Shown here in pieces: positions 17,204-25,765 of a stretch of DNA of 64,000 nt. The notes under the pieces were generated by a model that searched no databases, had not been told where the DNA came from, and saw only the letters and a list, made by a program, of their open reading frames with translations. The translations under genes and the position numbers were made by a program. The stretch lies in the NCBI GenBank assembly GCA_017301975.1, contig JAFLEI010000018.1, forward strand, positions 62,001-126,000, read 5' to 3'. This stretch comes from Verrucomicrobiota bacterium (GTDB taxonomy: Bacteria > Verrucomicrobiota > Verrucomicrobiia > Verrucomicrobiales > Verrucomicrobiaceae). Position 1 is the first letter of the stretch, and each line of letters begins with the position of its first letter.

Positions 17204-18433
17204 ATGAATTACGAAGGTAAAGATCTTGTGGCCACCGGCGCGGAACTCGTGGCGGCCTCCGCCCACATTGGCGAGGCCTATGGCAGCCTCTCGCGCCTGC
17301 CACGCATCCTGCCCACAGCGGAAGTCGAAGCCCAGGTGAAAGCGTTTTTAGAACAGCTGCCGCCCGAGCGGAGTCAGGTCACCAGCGCCATGATCGCCGC
17401 CGTCGCCAATCCGGGACGTGCAGGCACGCTGCATTACACGCTGGGAGACGTGGAGGTGCGGCGCGGCATCCTGGCCTGGCATCCCGCCATCGGCACGGCA
17501 TGGACGTACATGTTCTTTGCCGGCAGCCGCTGGCACCTGCGCCTGCTCACGCCGGAGGAGATGCTCCGCGTGCTGATGGAGGTGCTGCAGGAAAGCCTCC
17601 CGCTGCGCAGCACGCCCTACCGCTGCTGTTTGAACACTTCCTCCTCCCTGCTCTTCCTCGGCATCCTGCACCTGCTGCATGCGGCGCATCTCCAGGCCTG
17701 CCTCAGCCATGTGGAGTCTCCGCTCAGCTTTGATCCCACCGTGCTGCCGGACATCCTGCATGAAGGCGGCACGGAGGACTTCCGCTGGCCGCTATACTTC
17801 TTTGACAAAGTGCTGCCGCATTCCGTCGAGGTCATGCCTTGGAATGAGGAGATGGCCGCCGCGCTCGCTGACCTCGTCAAACATGACCTCATCGCCCCCA
17901 GTGGCAGTGATTACCAACTCACCCCGAACGGCTTCGCCTTTGCCGCCGGCTTCCGCCATCACCTGACCAAGATCGGTCTGCGCTTCACCAGTCAAAACGC
18001 CGCGGCCGTGGAAGCGCACGAAGCGCTGCTGCTCGTCCGCTCTCCGCATGATCTGCATCTGCTGGATGTCGGCGGCAAGGAAAGCGCGCTCGCCTCCCTC
18101 ACGCTCGCGGATGCACGCAAGCTGCTGGAAGTCCAGCTCCACGTCGGCCCTGCTGGCGCTGAGAGTGCAGAGACAGCACCGCATGCCACGACCGCCGCTG
18201 CCAAACGCACCTGCACCGTCTGTGGTGCCCGCTTTTCCATGGGGGAGAAGGTGTGCCCCACGTGCGGCACGCCAGCGCATGCAGACTCGGCGCCTGCGCC
18301 TGCCGCCACCGCACCGCCGCCCCTACCGCAGGTCCCTCGAGAATCCGCAATACCGCTGTGCAAAAAGTGTGGCAAACCACTTGCCAAGGCCACGTCCAAA
18401 TTCTGCGGCAGCTGCGGTGCACCTGTTTCCTGA
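17204..18433 (+). CDS. Soluble protein with two C-terminal zinc ribbons (island)
   Basis: 409 residues without signal peptide or clear membrane helix. The first 310 residues form an unrecognised globular region with GTLHYTLGDVEVRRGILAWH and GSRWHLRLLTPEEMLRVL segments. A linker follows, then two zinc ribbons: C337, C340, C351, C354 and C386, C389, C401, C404. The stop lies two bases before the next ATG, and its start is 15 bases after the giant gene, so the three are probably one operon. It may be the cytoplasmic partner of the giant membrane protein; the paired ribbons suggest protein or nucleic acid binding. No named family. Confidence 0.7.
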   Translation: MNYEGKDLVATGAELVAASAHIGEAYGSLSRLPRILPTAEVEAQVKAFLEQLPPERSQVTSAMIAAVANPGRAGTLHYTLGDVEVRRGILAWHPAIGTAWTYMFFAGSRWHLRLLTPEEMLRVLMEVLQESLPLRSTPYRCCLNTSSSLLFLGILHLLHAAHLQACLSHVESPLSFDPTVLPDILHEGGTEDFRWPLYFFDKVLPHSVEVMPWNEEMAAALADLVKHDLIAPSGSDYQLTPNGFAFAAGFRHHLTKIGLRFTSQNAAAVEAHEALLLVRSPHDLHLLDVGGKESALASLTLADARKLLEVQLHVGPAGAESAETAPHATTAAAKRTCTVCGARFSMGEKVCPTCGTPAHADSAPAPAATAPPPLPQVPRESAIPLCKKCGKPLAKATSKFCGSCGAPVS

Positions 18434-18435
18434 TC

Positions 18436-19086
18436 ATGTCCGACTCCAAACCAGCCTTCTGCTCCAACTGCGGTGCATCACTCACTCCAGGCAGCGCCTT
18501 TTGCGATCAATGCGGTCATCCTGTGTCAGCCGCAGCACCTGCGCCGCAGCCAGCGGCACCCCCGGCCGAAACACCCGCGAGGAGTCTTTCGCCGCCTGCT
18601 GCGCCTGCTATTGCGCAGCCCCGCGCGACATCCAGCTCCAGCCCCTGGGTCTTGCTGGTAGTTTTCGTCATTGTCGCTGCCGTCGTCGGAGCCGGTGGCT
18701 CCCTGTTGTGGGAGAGATTCAAGACATCCACACCTGAGGCCAAGTCGCCACCCGTCACAATCAGCGCTGATCCCGTCGGCGCTTTCCAAGACCCGGGCAA
18801 ACCACCGGTCGAAGTCGCCTACATTCACTTCCTTGATGAAGCGTTTCGCCTCACCCATGGCAACATTCGCGTGGGCTCGCCCACCTCGACGCCCAAACGC
18901 ATCGAAGTCCGCGTCACCGCGTCCAAGGGAAAGCCCGAGACTGTGGTGGTCATTGAAAAGTCCAACGATGGCCATCAGGCGATTGTGGTTGTCGGCCCCA
19001 AAGATGCCGGTGCCGTGCGTTCCTACACGCTGGTGCTGGGTCCCAAAGGCTGGACCATCCAATCGATCCAGGAACTGGACGGATGA
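18436..19086 (+). CDS. Zinc ribbon, single-pass membrane protein (island)
   Basis: 216 residues from the ATG at 18436, two bases after the previous stop. The zinc ribbon (C9, C12, C23, C26) is followed by a Pro/Ala/Ser linker and a strong membrane helix at about 71-92 (WVLLVVFVIVAAVVGAGGSL). A 120-residue outside domain with alternating strands ends IQSIQELDG. The architecture repeats that of the protein at 10491-11615, but the outside domains are not obviously alike. It is the last intact gene of the island. Function unknown. Confidence 0.7.
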   Translation: MSDSKPAFCSNCGASLTPGSAFCDQCGHPVSAAAPAPQPAAPPAETPARSLSPPAAPAIAQPRATSSSSPWVLLVVFVIVAAVVGAGGSLLWERFKTSTPEAKSPPVTISADPVGAFQDPGKPPVEVAYIHFLDEAFRLTHGNIRVGSPTSTPKRIEVRVTASKGKPETVVVIEKSNDGHQAIVVVGPKDAGAVRSYTLVLGPKGWTIQSIQELDG

Positions 19087-19096
19087 TGACGACAAT

Positions 19097-19258
19097 CGCG
19101 AGGCAGATTTGCGCCTCGATTTCAAAGGCGAGCATTTCGATGGCAAAGAAATCATCCAACGCGTCACGACGACCGATGCCGATGATGTGATGCCGCCGCG
19201 CACCTCGCCCAAACCGCTCACGAGTGAGGAGGCGTCCACCCTGAAACGCGTTTTATAG
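19097..19258 (+). pseudogene. Fragment of a planctomycete-type cytochrome c (PSCyt1) gene
   Basis: A 53-codon stretch in a frame different from the preceding gene reads EADLRLDFKG, then IIQRVTTTDADDVMPP and KPLTSEEASTLKR before a stop. This is the order LRLD...SELIxRI...DDxMPP...KPLTxEEIxxLKRWI at the C-terminal side of PSCyt1 domains that normally precede DUF1549/DUF1553. The heme motif upstream and the WI and everything downstream are missing. It ends 27 bases before attR, so it looks like a gene cut by rearrangement at the island's edge. Confidence 0.65.
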
Positions 19259-19285
19259 CTGGTGATCGTAGCCTCTCATTTGGCT

Positions 19286-19306
19286 ATTCCTGGCGGGCGC
19301 ACCAGC
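19286..19306 (+). repeat. attR: downstream copy of the 21-bp tRNA-Arg repeat
   Basis: Exact copy of 8284-8304, including the T-arm 3' strand, acceptor 3' strand and CCA, but without the rest of a tRNA. The following bases can form a short CCAGC/GCTGG hairpin. The region 19259-19570 contains no gene; besides this repeat it holds an imperfect inverted repeat arm and an AT-rich promoter stretch. Confidence 0.85.
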
Positions 19307-19382
19307 TTGCATGATGGCTGGATCATCGGGACAGTGAGGCATCGGGTGACAATCGACGAGATCGGATGATCGCGCCCCTGCC

Positions 19383-19404
19383 TGAGCCTGAAGGCCAAAG
19401 TTAC
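19383..19404 (-). repeat. Right arm of imperfect inverted repeat near island ends
   Basis: Read on the minus strand, GTAACTTTGGCCTTCAGGCTCA matches the element at 8326-8348 in all but about four positions. It lies outside attR, which is odd for an element-internal site. Confidence 0.4.
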
Positions 19405-19533
19405 CGATTGAGCTAAATCTTTCGCTTACTTTACGAAGCTCTTACAAGCACAAATCCTAGAATGGATGTTATAGTAAATCTTGAGAATAACGCAAAATGG
19501 CGTCTCATGATTGATTTTGCAGGATTTAACCTT

Positions 19534-19562
19534 TTGACACAAGCTCATGACCTACGGCATAT
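19534..19562 (+). promoter_or_regulatory. Candidate promoter of the FecR-two-partner-secretion operon
   Basis: A perfect TTGACA (19534-19539) is followed after 17-18 bases by GCATAT/CATATT, a weak -10. It sits in a clearly AT-rich stretch (about 19440-19570) upstream of the fecR-like start. If used, transcription would begin almost at the ATG at 19571, giving a leaderless or nearly leaderless message, which would fit the absence of a ribosome-binding site there. Confidence 0.35.
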
Positions 19563-19570
19563 TCACTAAT

Positions 19571-20518
19571 ATGAAACTCTTCGTCGCCATGATGGTGTTT
19601 GCTCTAATCGGGCACGGCATGGCGGCTGAATCCACCGGCACTGTTTCGGTGGCTGTTGGCAAGGTGACCCTCATCCCCATGGGGGGCGGATCGGAGACTC
19701 TATTGAAGGTGGGCGATGCAGTTCCTGTGGGCTCCACGGTGAAAACCGGCGCTGCCTCACGCGCAGTGATTAAAACCACCAAGCAGTCGGCCATCCGCAT
19801 AGCGGAAAATTCGCAGGCCGTCTTCGTGGAACTCGTGGACTCCGACACGGCGCCCAAGGTGCTGGTGGATCTCCAATCCGGCAGCCTCGGCGCGCTGATT
19901 CAGCCGCAGGCGCAATCGACCATGGACTTCAAAGTGAAGACCCCCAGCGGCATTGCTGCGGCACGCGGCACCATGTTTGCAGTGGCCGTGGAAGATGGGA
20001 AAGGCTTCGTCAAAGTGGAGCATGGCAAGGTGGACGTGACGCCCCTCAACGTGAAAAAACAGGCGCCGCAGAGCGGAAAGGTGACCATCGTGACCGGCCA
20101 GGTGACCGAGACTCCTCCAGGCCAGGCTGAGCATGCACTGAAGGAAGGCGACATCGTGACCGTGGGCAGCACCCTCAAAACCGGGGCCAATTCAAACGCC
20201 ACGGTGACCATGACGACCACTTCCGCGATTCGCCTCGGCGCGGATTCCGAAGCGGTGGTGGCTGAGATCGTCGAATCCAAGGAAGCGCCCAAAGTGCTGC
20301 TTGACCTGAAGAACGGCACCATCGGTGCGCTGGTGAAACCTGAGACCTCCGGCAAGATGGATTTCAAGATCAAGACGCCCAGTGGTGTCGCCATCGCAAA
20401 AGGCGCCTTCTACTCCGTCTCCGTGGAGAACGGTAAAGGCTACGTGCAGACGAAGGACGGCGAAGTCGTCATCGTTCCACTGGAAACCGCCGCCACCAAT
20501 CCCAAGCCTCAGGAATAA
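19571..20518 (+). CDS. Secreted protein with two FecR domains
   Basis: 315 residues from the ATG at 19571, chosen because it begins a good signal peptide (LFVAMMVFALIGHGMAA). An in-frame ATG eight codons upstream is possible. Two tandem FecR-like domains follow at about 25-165 and 170-310. Each has a KVGDAVPVGSTVKTG-type opening and a second half with MDFK[VI]KTPSGxAxAxGxxxxVxVExGKG. There is no cytoplasmic or membrane part, so this is not a classical FecR anti-sigma regulator. FecR domains of this secreted type recur beside CHASE2 cyclases and adhesins. The stop is six bases before the exoprotein gene. Confidence 0.85.
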   Translation: MKLFVAMMVFALIGHGMAAESTGTVSVAVGKVTLIPMGGGSETLLKVGDAVPVGSTVKTGAASRAVIKTTKQSAIRIAENSQAVFVELVDSDTAPKVLVDLQSGSLGALIQPQAQSTMDFKVKTPSGIAAARGTMFAVAVEDGKGFVKVEHGKVDVTPLNVKKQAPQSGKVTIVTGQVTETPPGQAEHALKEGDIVTVGSTLKTGANSNATVTMTTTSAIRLGADSEAVVAEIVESKEAPKVLLDLKNGTIGALVKPETSGKMDFKIKTPSGVAIAKGAFYSVSVENGKGYVQTKDGEVVIVPLETAATNPKPQE

Positions 20519-20524
20519 GACAGC

Positions 20525-23500
20525 ATGGCCTGGGTCTGTCCATCATCACGGACTGTTCGCGCCCTCGTTTGGGGGGCTGTGTTATGGATTTTCCTGCATG
20601 GATCAGTGGTTCAAATTTCTGCCAATCCCACTGGCGGCGTGGTGGTGCTGGGAGACGCACAAATCCAAAGCACCTTTCCCGGCCTGACGACGATCCACCA
20701 GCAGACGGATCGCGCCGTCATTGACTGGAGCACCTTCAACATTGCCAGCGGCGAGCAGACGAACTTCATCGTGCCGGATGTCAATTCAGCCACGCTGAAT
20801 CGCGTGCTGGATGGTGGCCCTTCCCTCTTGAACGGCACGCTCACCTCCAACGGCCAGCTGTTTCTCATCAATGCCAGCGGCATCATCTTCGGTCAGGGCT
20901 CGGTGGTGGATGTCGCAGGCCTCACGGCCTCCACGCTGGATCTGAGCAATCGCATGTTCATGGCCGGTGGCGAAATGGTCTATCAAGGCAGCACCACCGC
21001 AGGAGTCACCAATGCGGGCTCCATCCGCGCCTCCAGCGGCGATGTGTTTCTCATCGGTTTTCAGGTCAACAACTCCGGTGCCATCCGCGCCCCCAATGGC
21101 ACCGTGGGGCTGGCCGCAGGCACGGATGTGCTCATCATGCCCGCAGGCGATGAGCGAGTGATCGTGCGCAATGCCGCAGGCCTTCAGCGCGGCACGGGCG
21201 TGACCAACAGCGGCCTCATCGAAGCGAACGTCGCGGAGCTGAAAGCCCATGGTGGCAATGTGTATGCACTGGCCATTCGCAACACCGGGCGCATCGCCGC
21301 CACCGCCGCCACGAGGCAGGGCGGCCGCATCATCCTCAGCGCCAATGGAGGCCGCATCGAGAGCACGGGCAAGCTGGTGGCGCGTGGCCCCACAGGGAAC
21401 GGTGGGCAGATCAAAATCAACGCGGGCAATAAAGGCAGTGCCACTCTCGGCGGACGAGTGGATGCTGATGGCACCACGGGCCGCGGCGGCAGCATCGCGG
21501 TGACGGGCGGAGAGGTCACCATACGGCGCGCCATTGTCGTTTCCGCCGATGGCGAAGCCGCAGGAGGGCTGATCGAAATCAATGCCCGCCCGCAGTCCAA
21601 CGCAGAGACTGACACAACTCCTGAGATCACCTTCATCGACGGCACCATTCGTGCAGACTCTGCCAGCGGCACCGGCGGCGTCATTCGCCTGGGCGGGACT
21701 ACACTCGCCATCGGCGGCGAGGCCTTCATCAGCGCCAGCGGTGCCACCGGCGGCGGCATCTTTGCAGGCGGCGGTGCTCAGGGGCTGGACACCAGCATGG
21801 CCAATTCCACAAAAGTGGAAATCCAGCCCGGCGCTATCCTTGCGGCCAATGCCATTCAAAGCGGCAATGGTGGCACCGTGGTGGCCTTCGCCAGTGACCA
21901 GCTCACCTTCAGCGGCACTCTGCAGGCACGCGGTGGCGAGACCAGCGGTGATGGCGGGCAGGCGGAGCTTTCCGGCAAGCAGGCGCTGATCATCGAATCA
22001 TTGACAGGTCGCATCGATCTCAGCGCACCCCAGGGCAGCGCGGGCACCCTGCTGCTCGATCCCAACGACATTCTCATCTCCGACTCTGTGGCAGGAAATA
22101 CCATCACCAATCCCGCGCAGGCAAACACGCTCAGAGCCTCCGACATTTCTGCATGGCTCGACACCAACTGCGGCAACCTCATCATTCAAACCGACCGCAC
22201 CGCCACCGGCGGCACGGGGAACATCACCCTCGCGGGTCTTATTCAGTGGAGTTCCGCCACCACGCTGACCATCAATGCAGATCGCGATTTCATCATGTCC
22301 ACACAGGGCGGCATCGCGGGCGTCATCCATGCCACCGGCAGCGGTGCCGTGGTCATCAATGCCGGGCGCAGCGCGCAGATCCTGGCCGGCTCGCAGATCT
22401 TCACGCACTCAGGCAATGTCACGATCAATGGGAACCAAGGTGCTACCGCCTTGGAGGGCGACTTCCAGGGGATCTACATTGGCGGCCAGATTCTTTCAGA
22501 CAGCGGCAGCATCACGCTCGTGGGCAGGACTGGCGCCACCAGCAGCGCGCTGACAGGAGCCATTCTTCTGGACAATGGCAGCGCGGTGAGCGCGGGCACC
22601 TTCGGCGTGGTGACTCTGCAAACCACCGGCGGCAGCGTGCTGAGTCATGGCTCCATCACCGCATGGGGGCTCAGGCTCGCGGGCGGCAGCGCCTTCCATC
22701 TCACCAGCGTGGACAACGCCGTCCAGACCCTGACGACCGTGGGCATCATCGGCTCCATCCAGATCGTGAACACCTTGGGGCTCACCATTGGCACCATCGG
22801 TTCGGACAGCGGGCTCAGCGCCTTGGGTGGCATCAGCATCACCACCACCAACACGGATCACATCCGCATCAATAATGACCTCACCTCCCAGGGCGGCGAG
22901 ATCAGCCTGAATGCTTACGGCATCGAGGTGAATGGCAGCCGCGTTTCCAACACCGGCAATGGTGCCATCTTCATGACGGTCAATCGTGAGATCAATGTGA
23001 ACTCCGGCGCGCAGATCTCCGTGGTGGATGGCCGCATGGAGCTGAATGCGAATCAGTCCCCTCATGCCACCGCAGGCAACTTCGCGGGCATTGTTCTCGA
23101 CAACGCCACGCTGACCACTTCTGGCATGGGGGCCATCGCTTTGAATGGCCGCAGCGGTGACACTGGAGACGGCAACGTGGGCATCCTCATGTTGCATGGG
23201 TCCACCATTCGTTCCACCTCCGCCTTGCCCACGGCGGGCGGCATCACGCTCCTCGGCGTGGCGGGCGGTGGCGATGGCAGCGGCAATCATGGTGTTTCAC
23301 TTCAGGATGCCGGTACCGCCATCGCCAGCGCAGGTGCCACGGTGGCGATCACCGGCAGCGGCACTCCCACTGGCCCTGAAAACACCGGCGTGAATCTGGG
23401 CGCAGACACTGCCATCACCAACAACGGCGCGACCATCATCAGCACCGACACCGTCAGCATTGCAGGTGCGGCGACGATTGGTGGCGCTGGCACGCTGGCC

Positions 23501-25765
23501 ATCCGCTCAGTCTCTGCGGGCACCACCATCGGGCTGGGAGACGGCGCAGCAGGCACACTTCTGATCAATGCCGCCGGCATCGGCTCCTTCTCATCCAGTT
23601 TGAGCCATATCACCATCGGCGCTGTCAATTCGGGAGATGTCGAAATCCGCGCCTCCACATGGCGCGCACCTTTGACGATCCTGACCCTCGGCGAGATCAC
23701 CGTGAGCGAGCAGATCATCGACCTCGGCGGTGCTGTCACCTTGAATGGATCAAACACCCTTCTTTGCGCAAGCATCGCCACCGCAGGCGGAGAGATAATC
23801 ATAAGCAGCCCTGTCACCCTCGCCGCTAATGCCATGCTGGACACCACTCGCGGTGGTGCTTCTCCAAACGGAGCTTCCATCACCGTTACGGGAGCCATTG
23901 GCAACGGCGGCAGCACAGCCCATGATCTGACGCTGAATGCCGGTCTCGCTGGCGATGTCACCTTGCAGGGCTCGGTCGGACAGTCGGCGGCTCTGCATGC
24001 TGTGAATCTGACAGGCGGCAGACTTGCAGGTGCACCGCAGATCTTTGCACAAGCCTTCTCCGCCACATTCAATGGCCTGATCGATCTCTCGCACCTGACG
24101 GCCGACACCCTGTCAGTCACAGGGCGCGCTGGCAATGACACCGTGACTTTTGCCTCCGCCACTGGCCCGGTCAGCATCAGCGCCGCCAGCTTCACCGGCA
24201 TTGAAAACCTCATCGGCTCCGCCAGTCATGCAGACACCCTCGTCGGTGCCGCAGCAGGCAATGTATTTCAGATCACCGCGAACAATGCAGGCGCGCTGGG
24301 CACTCTCCACTTCAACTCATTTGAAAACCTCACTGGCGGCAGCACGGGCGCAAACCAGTTTGTCTTCTCCAATCAGGCCACCATCGACGGTTCGGTGAAC
24401 GGCGCTGGCAATCCCCTCGCGGTTCTCATCGTCAATGACAGCAACCTCCAGGCCGGACAAGGATACACCATCGGCGCGTCTCTGATCTCCGTCGGCACTC
24501 GCAGCTATGCCTTCACCGGAGTGAGCACCGTCGGCCTCAATCTCGGTGCTGGAAATGACAACACCGCCACTGACTTCTTTACCTTCACACAAAACCTGAG
24601 CGGTGGTGGCGGTGACAATCAGCTCTTTGTGGACGGCACCAAGGTGGTGACTTCACCGCTTTCCAAGCCAGGCTTTGGCACCATCATCACCACCGGTTTT
24701 TCCACGAGCACTGTCATATCTCCGGTGACCAATGTGTTTCTGCAAAATTTCAATCCTTCGGCGGGCGGATCGACCTCATCCTCGTCCTCACAGACCAACA
24801 ATTTCAATTCGACCTCCGTTTCAGGTGCCACGGGTGGCGTCGGTCCGCAGGGCATCGGAGGGGCGCTTGCTGGCGCCGCTGGCATTGCCGGCACGGCCTC
24901 CACCTCCGCATTCCTCGGTCAAACCTTCGGCACTGGCAGCGGTTCCATGGGCGGTGGTGGCCCGGCAAGCCTGGGGCTGCAGTCACAGATGAACTCCAGC
25001 ACATCCGCCGCGGCTGAACGCGAGCTGAACATGAGCCTCGGCGGCGATGGCACGATCCGTCTGCAAAATGGCGGCGGACTCTTCGCCATCGCACCCGAAG
25101 CAGGCACACCCAGCGCGGCTTCCGTGGCCCAGTTAAACTCAGGCATGAGCCTGCTGGCCCAGAGCGAGCTCGCCATCGGTGCGATCGGAACGGGCGAAGT
25201 CCCTCTCACCGTGCAGGCAGGTGCGCAGCCCATCACCATGGGCGATCCCCTGCCCGCGCTTACCGTTCAACAGTTCCTCAATCAGGTGTCCAACCCTGAA
25301 TCATTCAGCACCCTGGTCATAGCACTGGGTGGCGATGGCACGACGCGGCTCGAATTTGTCTCTGGCAGCACCAGCGTGGAGGTCAATGGCAGGCCGGTGC
25401 CCGCCACAATCGAGACCGCCCTGCGTGCCAGCATTTCACCCGGTGCCTTTGGAGAACTCTCACTCGCTCTCGGTGGACTGGGTGACTACATCCTGACCGA
25501 AGCCAATGGCTTGGCCGTCATGGATGCCTCAGGTACAACCGCTGCGCCTGAAGTTCAGACTCATCTGCGCTCCCTGCTCTCCCCCCCAGGTGCGCAGGAT
25601 CTTTCGCTGGCTCTGGGGGATGACGGTGCCGCTCTGGTTCTTTCATGGGATGGCATCGTAAACATCGCTCTGGATGGAGCCTCGCCCGGCACTTTTGTCA
25701 TCTTCAAACTCGACAACGCCACCACCCCTCAAAGTCAGGAGGAACTCGATCATGCGCTCCGCTGA
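20525..25765 (+). CDS. Two-partner-secretion exoprotein (TpsA, filamentous haemagglutinin-like)
   Basis: 1746 residues. After a signal sequence (about 1-34), the TPS secretion domain spans about 36-300, with the characteristic order SGEQTNFIVP, SATLNRVL, INASGIIFGQGSVVDVAGL and AGTDVLI. The central 1100 residues are beta-helix-like, with many short Gly/Asn/Thr-rich strands and a LLLDPNDILIS segment common in such exoproteins. After a Ser/Gly-rich linker (about 1415-1470), the motif L-x-x-A/S-L-G-G-x-G occurs four times, at about residues 1500, 1596, 1643 and 1691. There are almost no cysteines. It is exported by the partner encoded immediately downstream and is probably a cell-surface adhesin or filament. 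AGGA lies about 11 bases before the ATG. Confidence 0.9.
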   Translation: MAWVCPSSRTVRALVWGAVLWIFLHGSVVQISANPTGGVVVLGDAQIQSTFPGLTTIHQQTDRAVIDWSTFNIASGEQTNFIVPDVNSATLNRVLDGGPSLLNGTLTSNGQLFLINASGIIFGQGSVVDVAGLTASTLDLSNRMFMAGGEMVYQGSTTAGVTNAGSIRASSGDVFLIGFQVNNSGAIRAPNGTVGLAAGTDVLIMPAGDERVIVRNAAGLQRGTGVTNSGLIEANVAELKAHGGNVYALAIRNTGRIAATAATRQGGRIILSANGGRIESTGKLVARGPTGNGGQIKINAGNKGSATLGGRVDADGTTGRGGSIAVTGGEVTIRRAIVVSADGEAAGGLIEINARPQSNAETDTTPEITFIDGTIRADSASGTGGVIRLGGTTLAIGGEAFISASGATGGGIFAGGGAQGLDTSMANSTKVEIQPGAILAANAIQSGNGGTVVAFASDQLTFSGTLQARGGETSGDGGQAELSGKQALIIESLTGRIDLSAPQGSAGTLLLDPNDILISDSVAGNTITNPAQANTLRASDISAWLDTNCGNLIIQTDRTATGGTGNITLAGLIQWSSATTLTINADRDFIMSTQGGIAGVIHATGSGAVVINAGRSAQILAGSQIFTHSGNVTINGNQGATALEGDFQGIYIGGQILSDSGSITLVGRTGATSSALTGAILLDNGSAVSAGTFGVVTLQTTGGSVLSHGSITAWGLRLAGGSAFHLTSVDNAVQTLTTVGIIGSIQIVNTLGLTIGTIGSDSGLSALGGISITTTNTDHIRINNDLTSQGGEISLNAYGIEVNGSRVSNTGNGAIFMTVNREINVNSGAQISVVDGRMELNANQSPHATAGNFAGIVLDNATLTTSGMGAIALNGRSGDTGDGNVGILMLHGSTIRSTSALPTAGGITLLGVAGGGDGSGNHGVSLQDAGTAIASAGATVAITGSGTPTGPENTGVNLGADTAITNNGATIISTDTVSIAGAATIGGAGTLAIRSVSAGTTIGLGDGAAGTLLINAAGIGSFSSSLSHITIGAVNSGDVEIRASTWRAPLTILTLGEITVSEQIIDLGGAVTLNGSNTLLCASIATAGGEIIISSPVTLAANAMLDTTRGGASPNGASITVTGAIGNGGSTAHDLTLNAGLAGDVTLQGSVGQSAALHAVNLTGGRLAGAPQIFAQAFSATFNGLIDLSHLTADTLSVTGRAGNDTVTFASATGPVSISAASFTGIENLIGSASHADTLVGAAAGNVFQITANNAGALGTLHFNSFENLTGGSTGANQFVFSNQATIDGSVNGAGNPLAVLIVNDSNLQAGQGYTIGASLISVGTRSYAFTGVSTVGLNLGAGNDNTATDFFTFTQNLSGGGGDNQLFVDGTKVVTSPLSKPGFGTIITTGFSTSTVISPVTNVFLQNFNPSAGGSTSSSSSQTNNFNSTSVSGATGGVGPQGIGGALAGAAGIAGTASTSAFLGQTFGTGSGSMGGGGPASLGLQSQMNSSTSAAAERELNMSLGGDGTIRLQNGGGLFAIAPEAGTPSAASVAQLNSGMSLLAQSELAIGAIGTGEVPLTVQAGAQPITMGDPLPALTVQQFLNQVSNPESFSTLVIALGGDGTTRLEFVSGSTSVEVNGRPVPATIETALRASISPGAFGELSLALGGLGDYILTEANGLAVMDASGTTAAPEVQTHLRSLLSPPGAQDLSLALGDDGAALVLSWDGIVNIALDGASPGTFVIFKLDNATTPQSQEELDHALR

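Larger units (their letters stand above)
8284..19306. mobile_element. Genomic island integrated at tRNA-Arg(CCG)
   Basis: About 11 kb bounded by the exact 21-bp tRNA-derived direct repeat. It carries nine intact genes, mostly without recognisable function, plus one gene fragment. Eight genes read rightward and one leftward. No integrase, excisionase, relaxase, replication gene or phage structural gene is visible, so it is either a decayed element, one moved by an integrase elsewhere, or one whose integrase was lost. Base composition looks like the surrounding chromosome, which suggests a donor from a related lineage or an old insertion. The 184 bases after attL hold the hairpin and an imperfect repeat but no gene I can support. 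Confidence 0.75.

Noticed and set aside
15815..17266. Open frame of about 483 codons antisense to the end of the giant island gene
   Set aside because: The product is His/Leu/Gly-rich with no plausible start context, and the plus-strand frame is uninterrupted and shows protein-like composition.
19383..19440. tRNA-like D-arm on the minus strand (TTTAGCTCAATCGGTAA)
   Set aside because: The partner half of the D stem, the anticodon arm and the T arm do not fold, so it is not a tRNA; it is kept only as an imperfect repeat arm.
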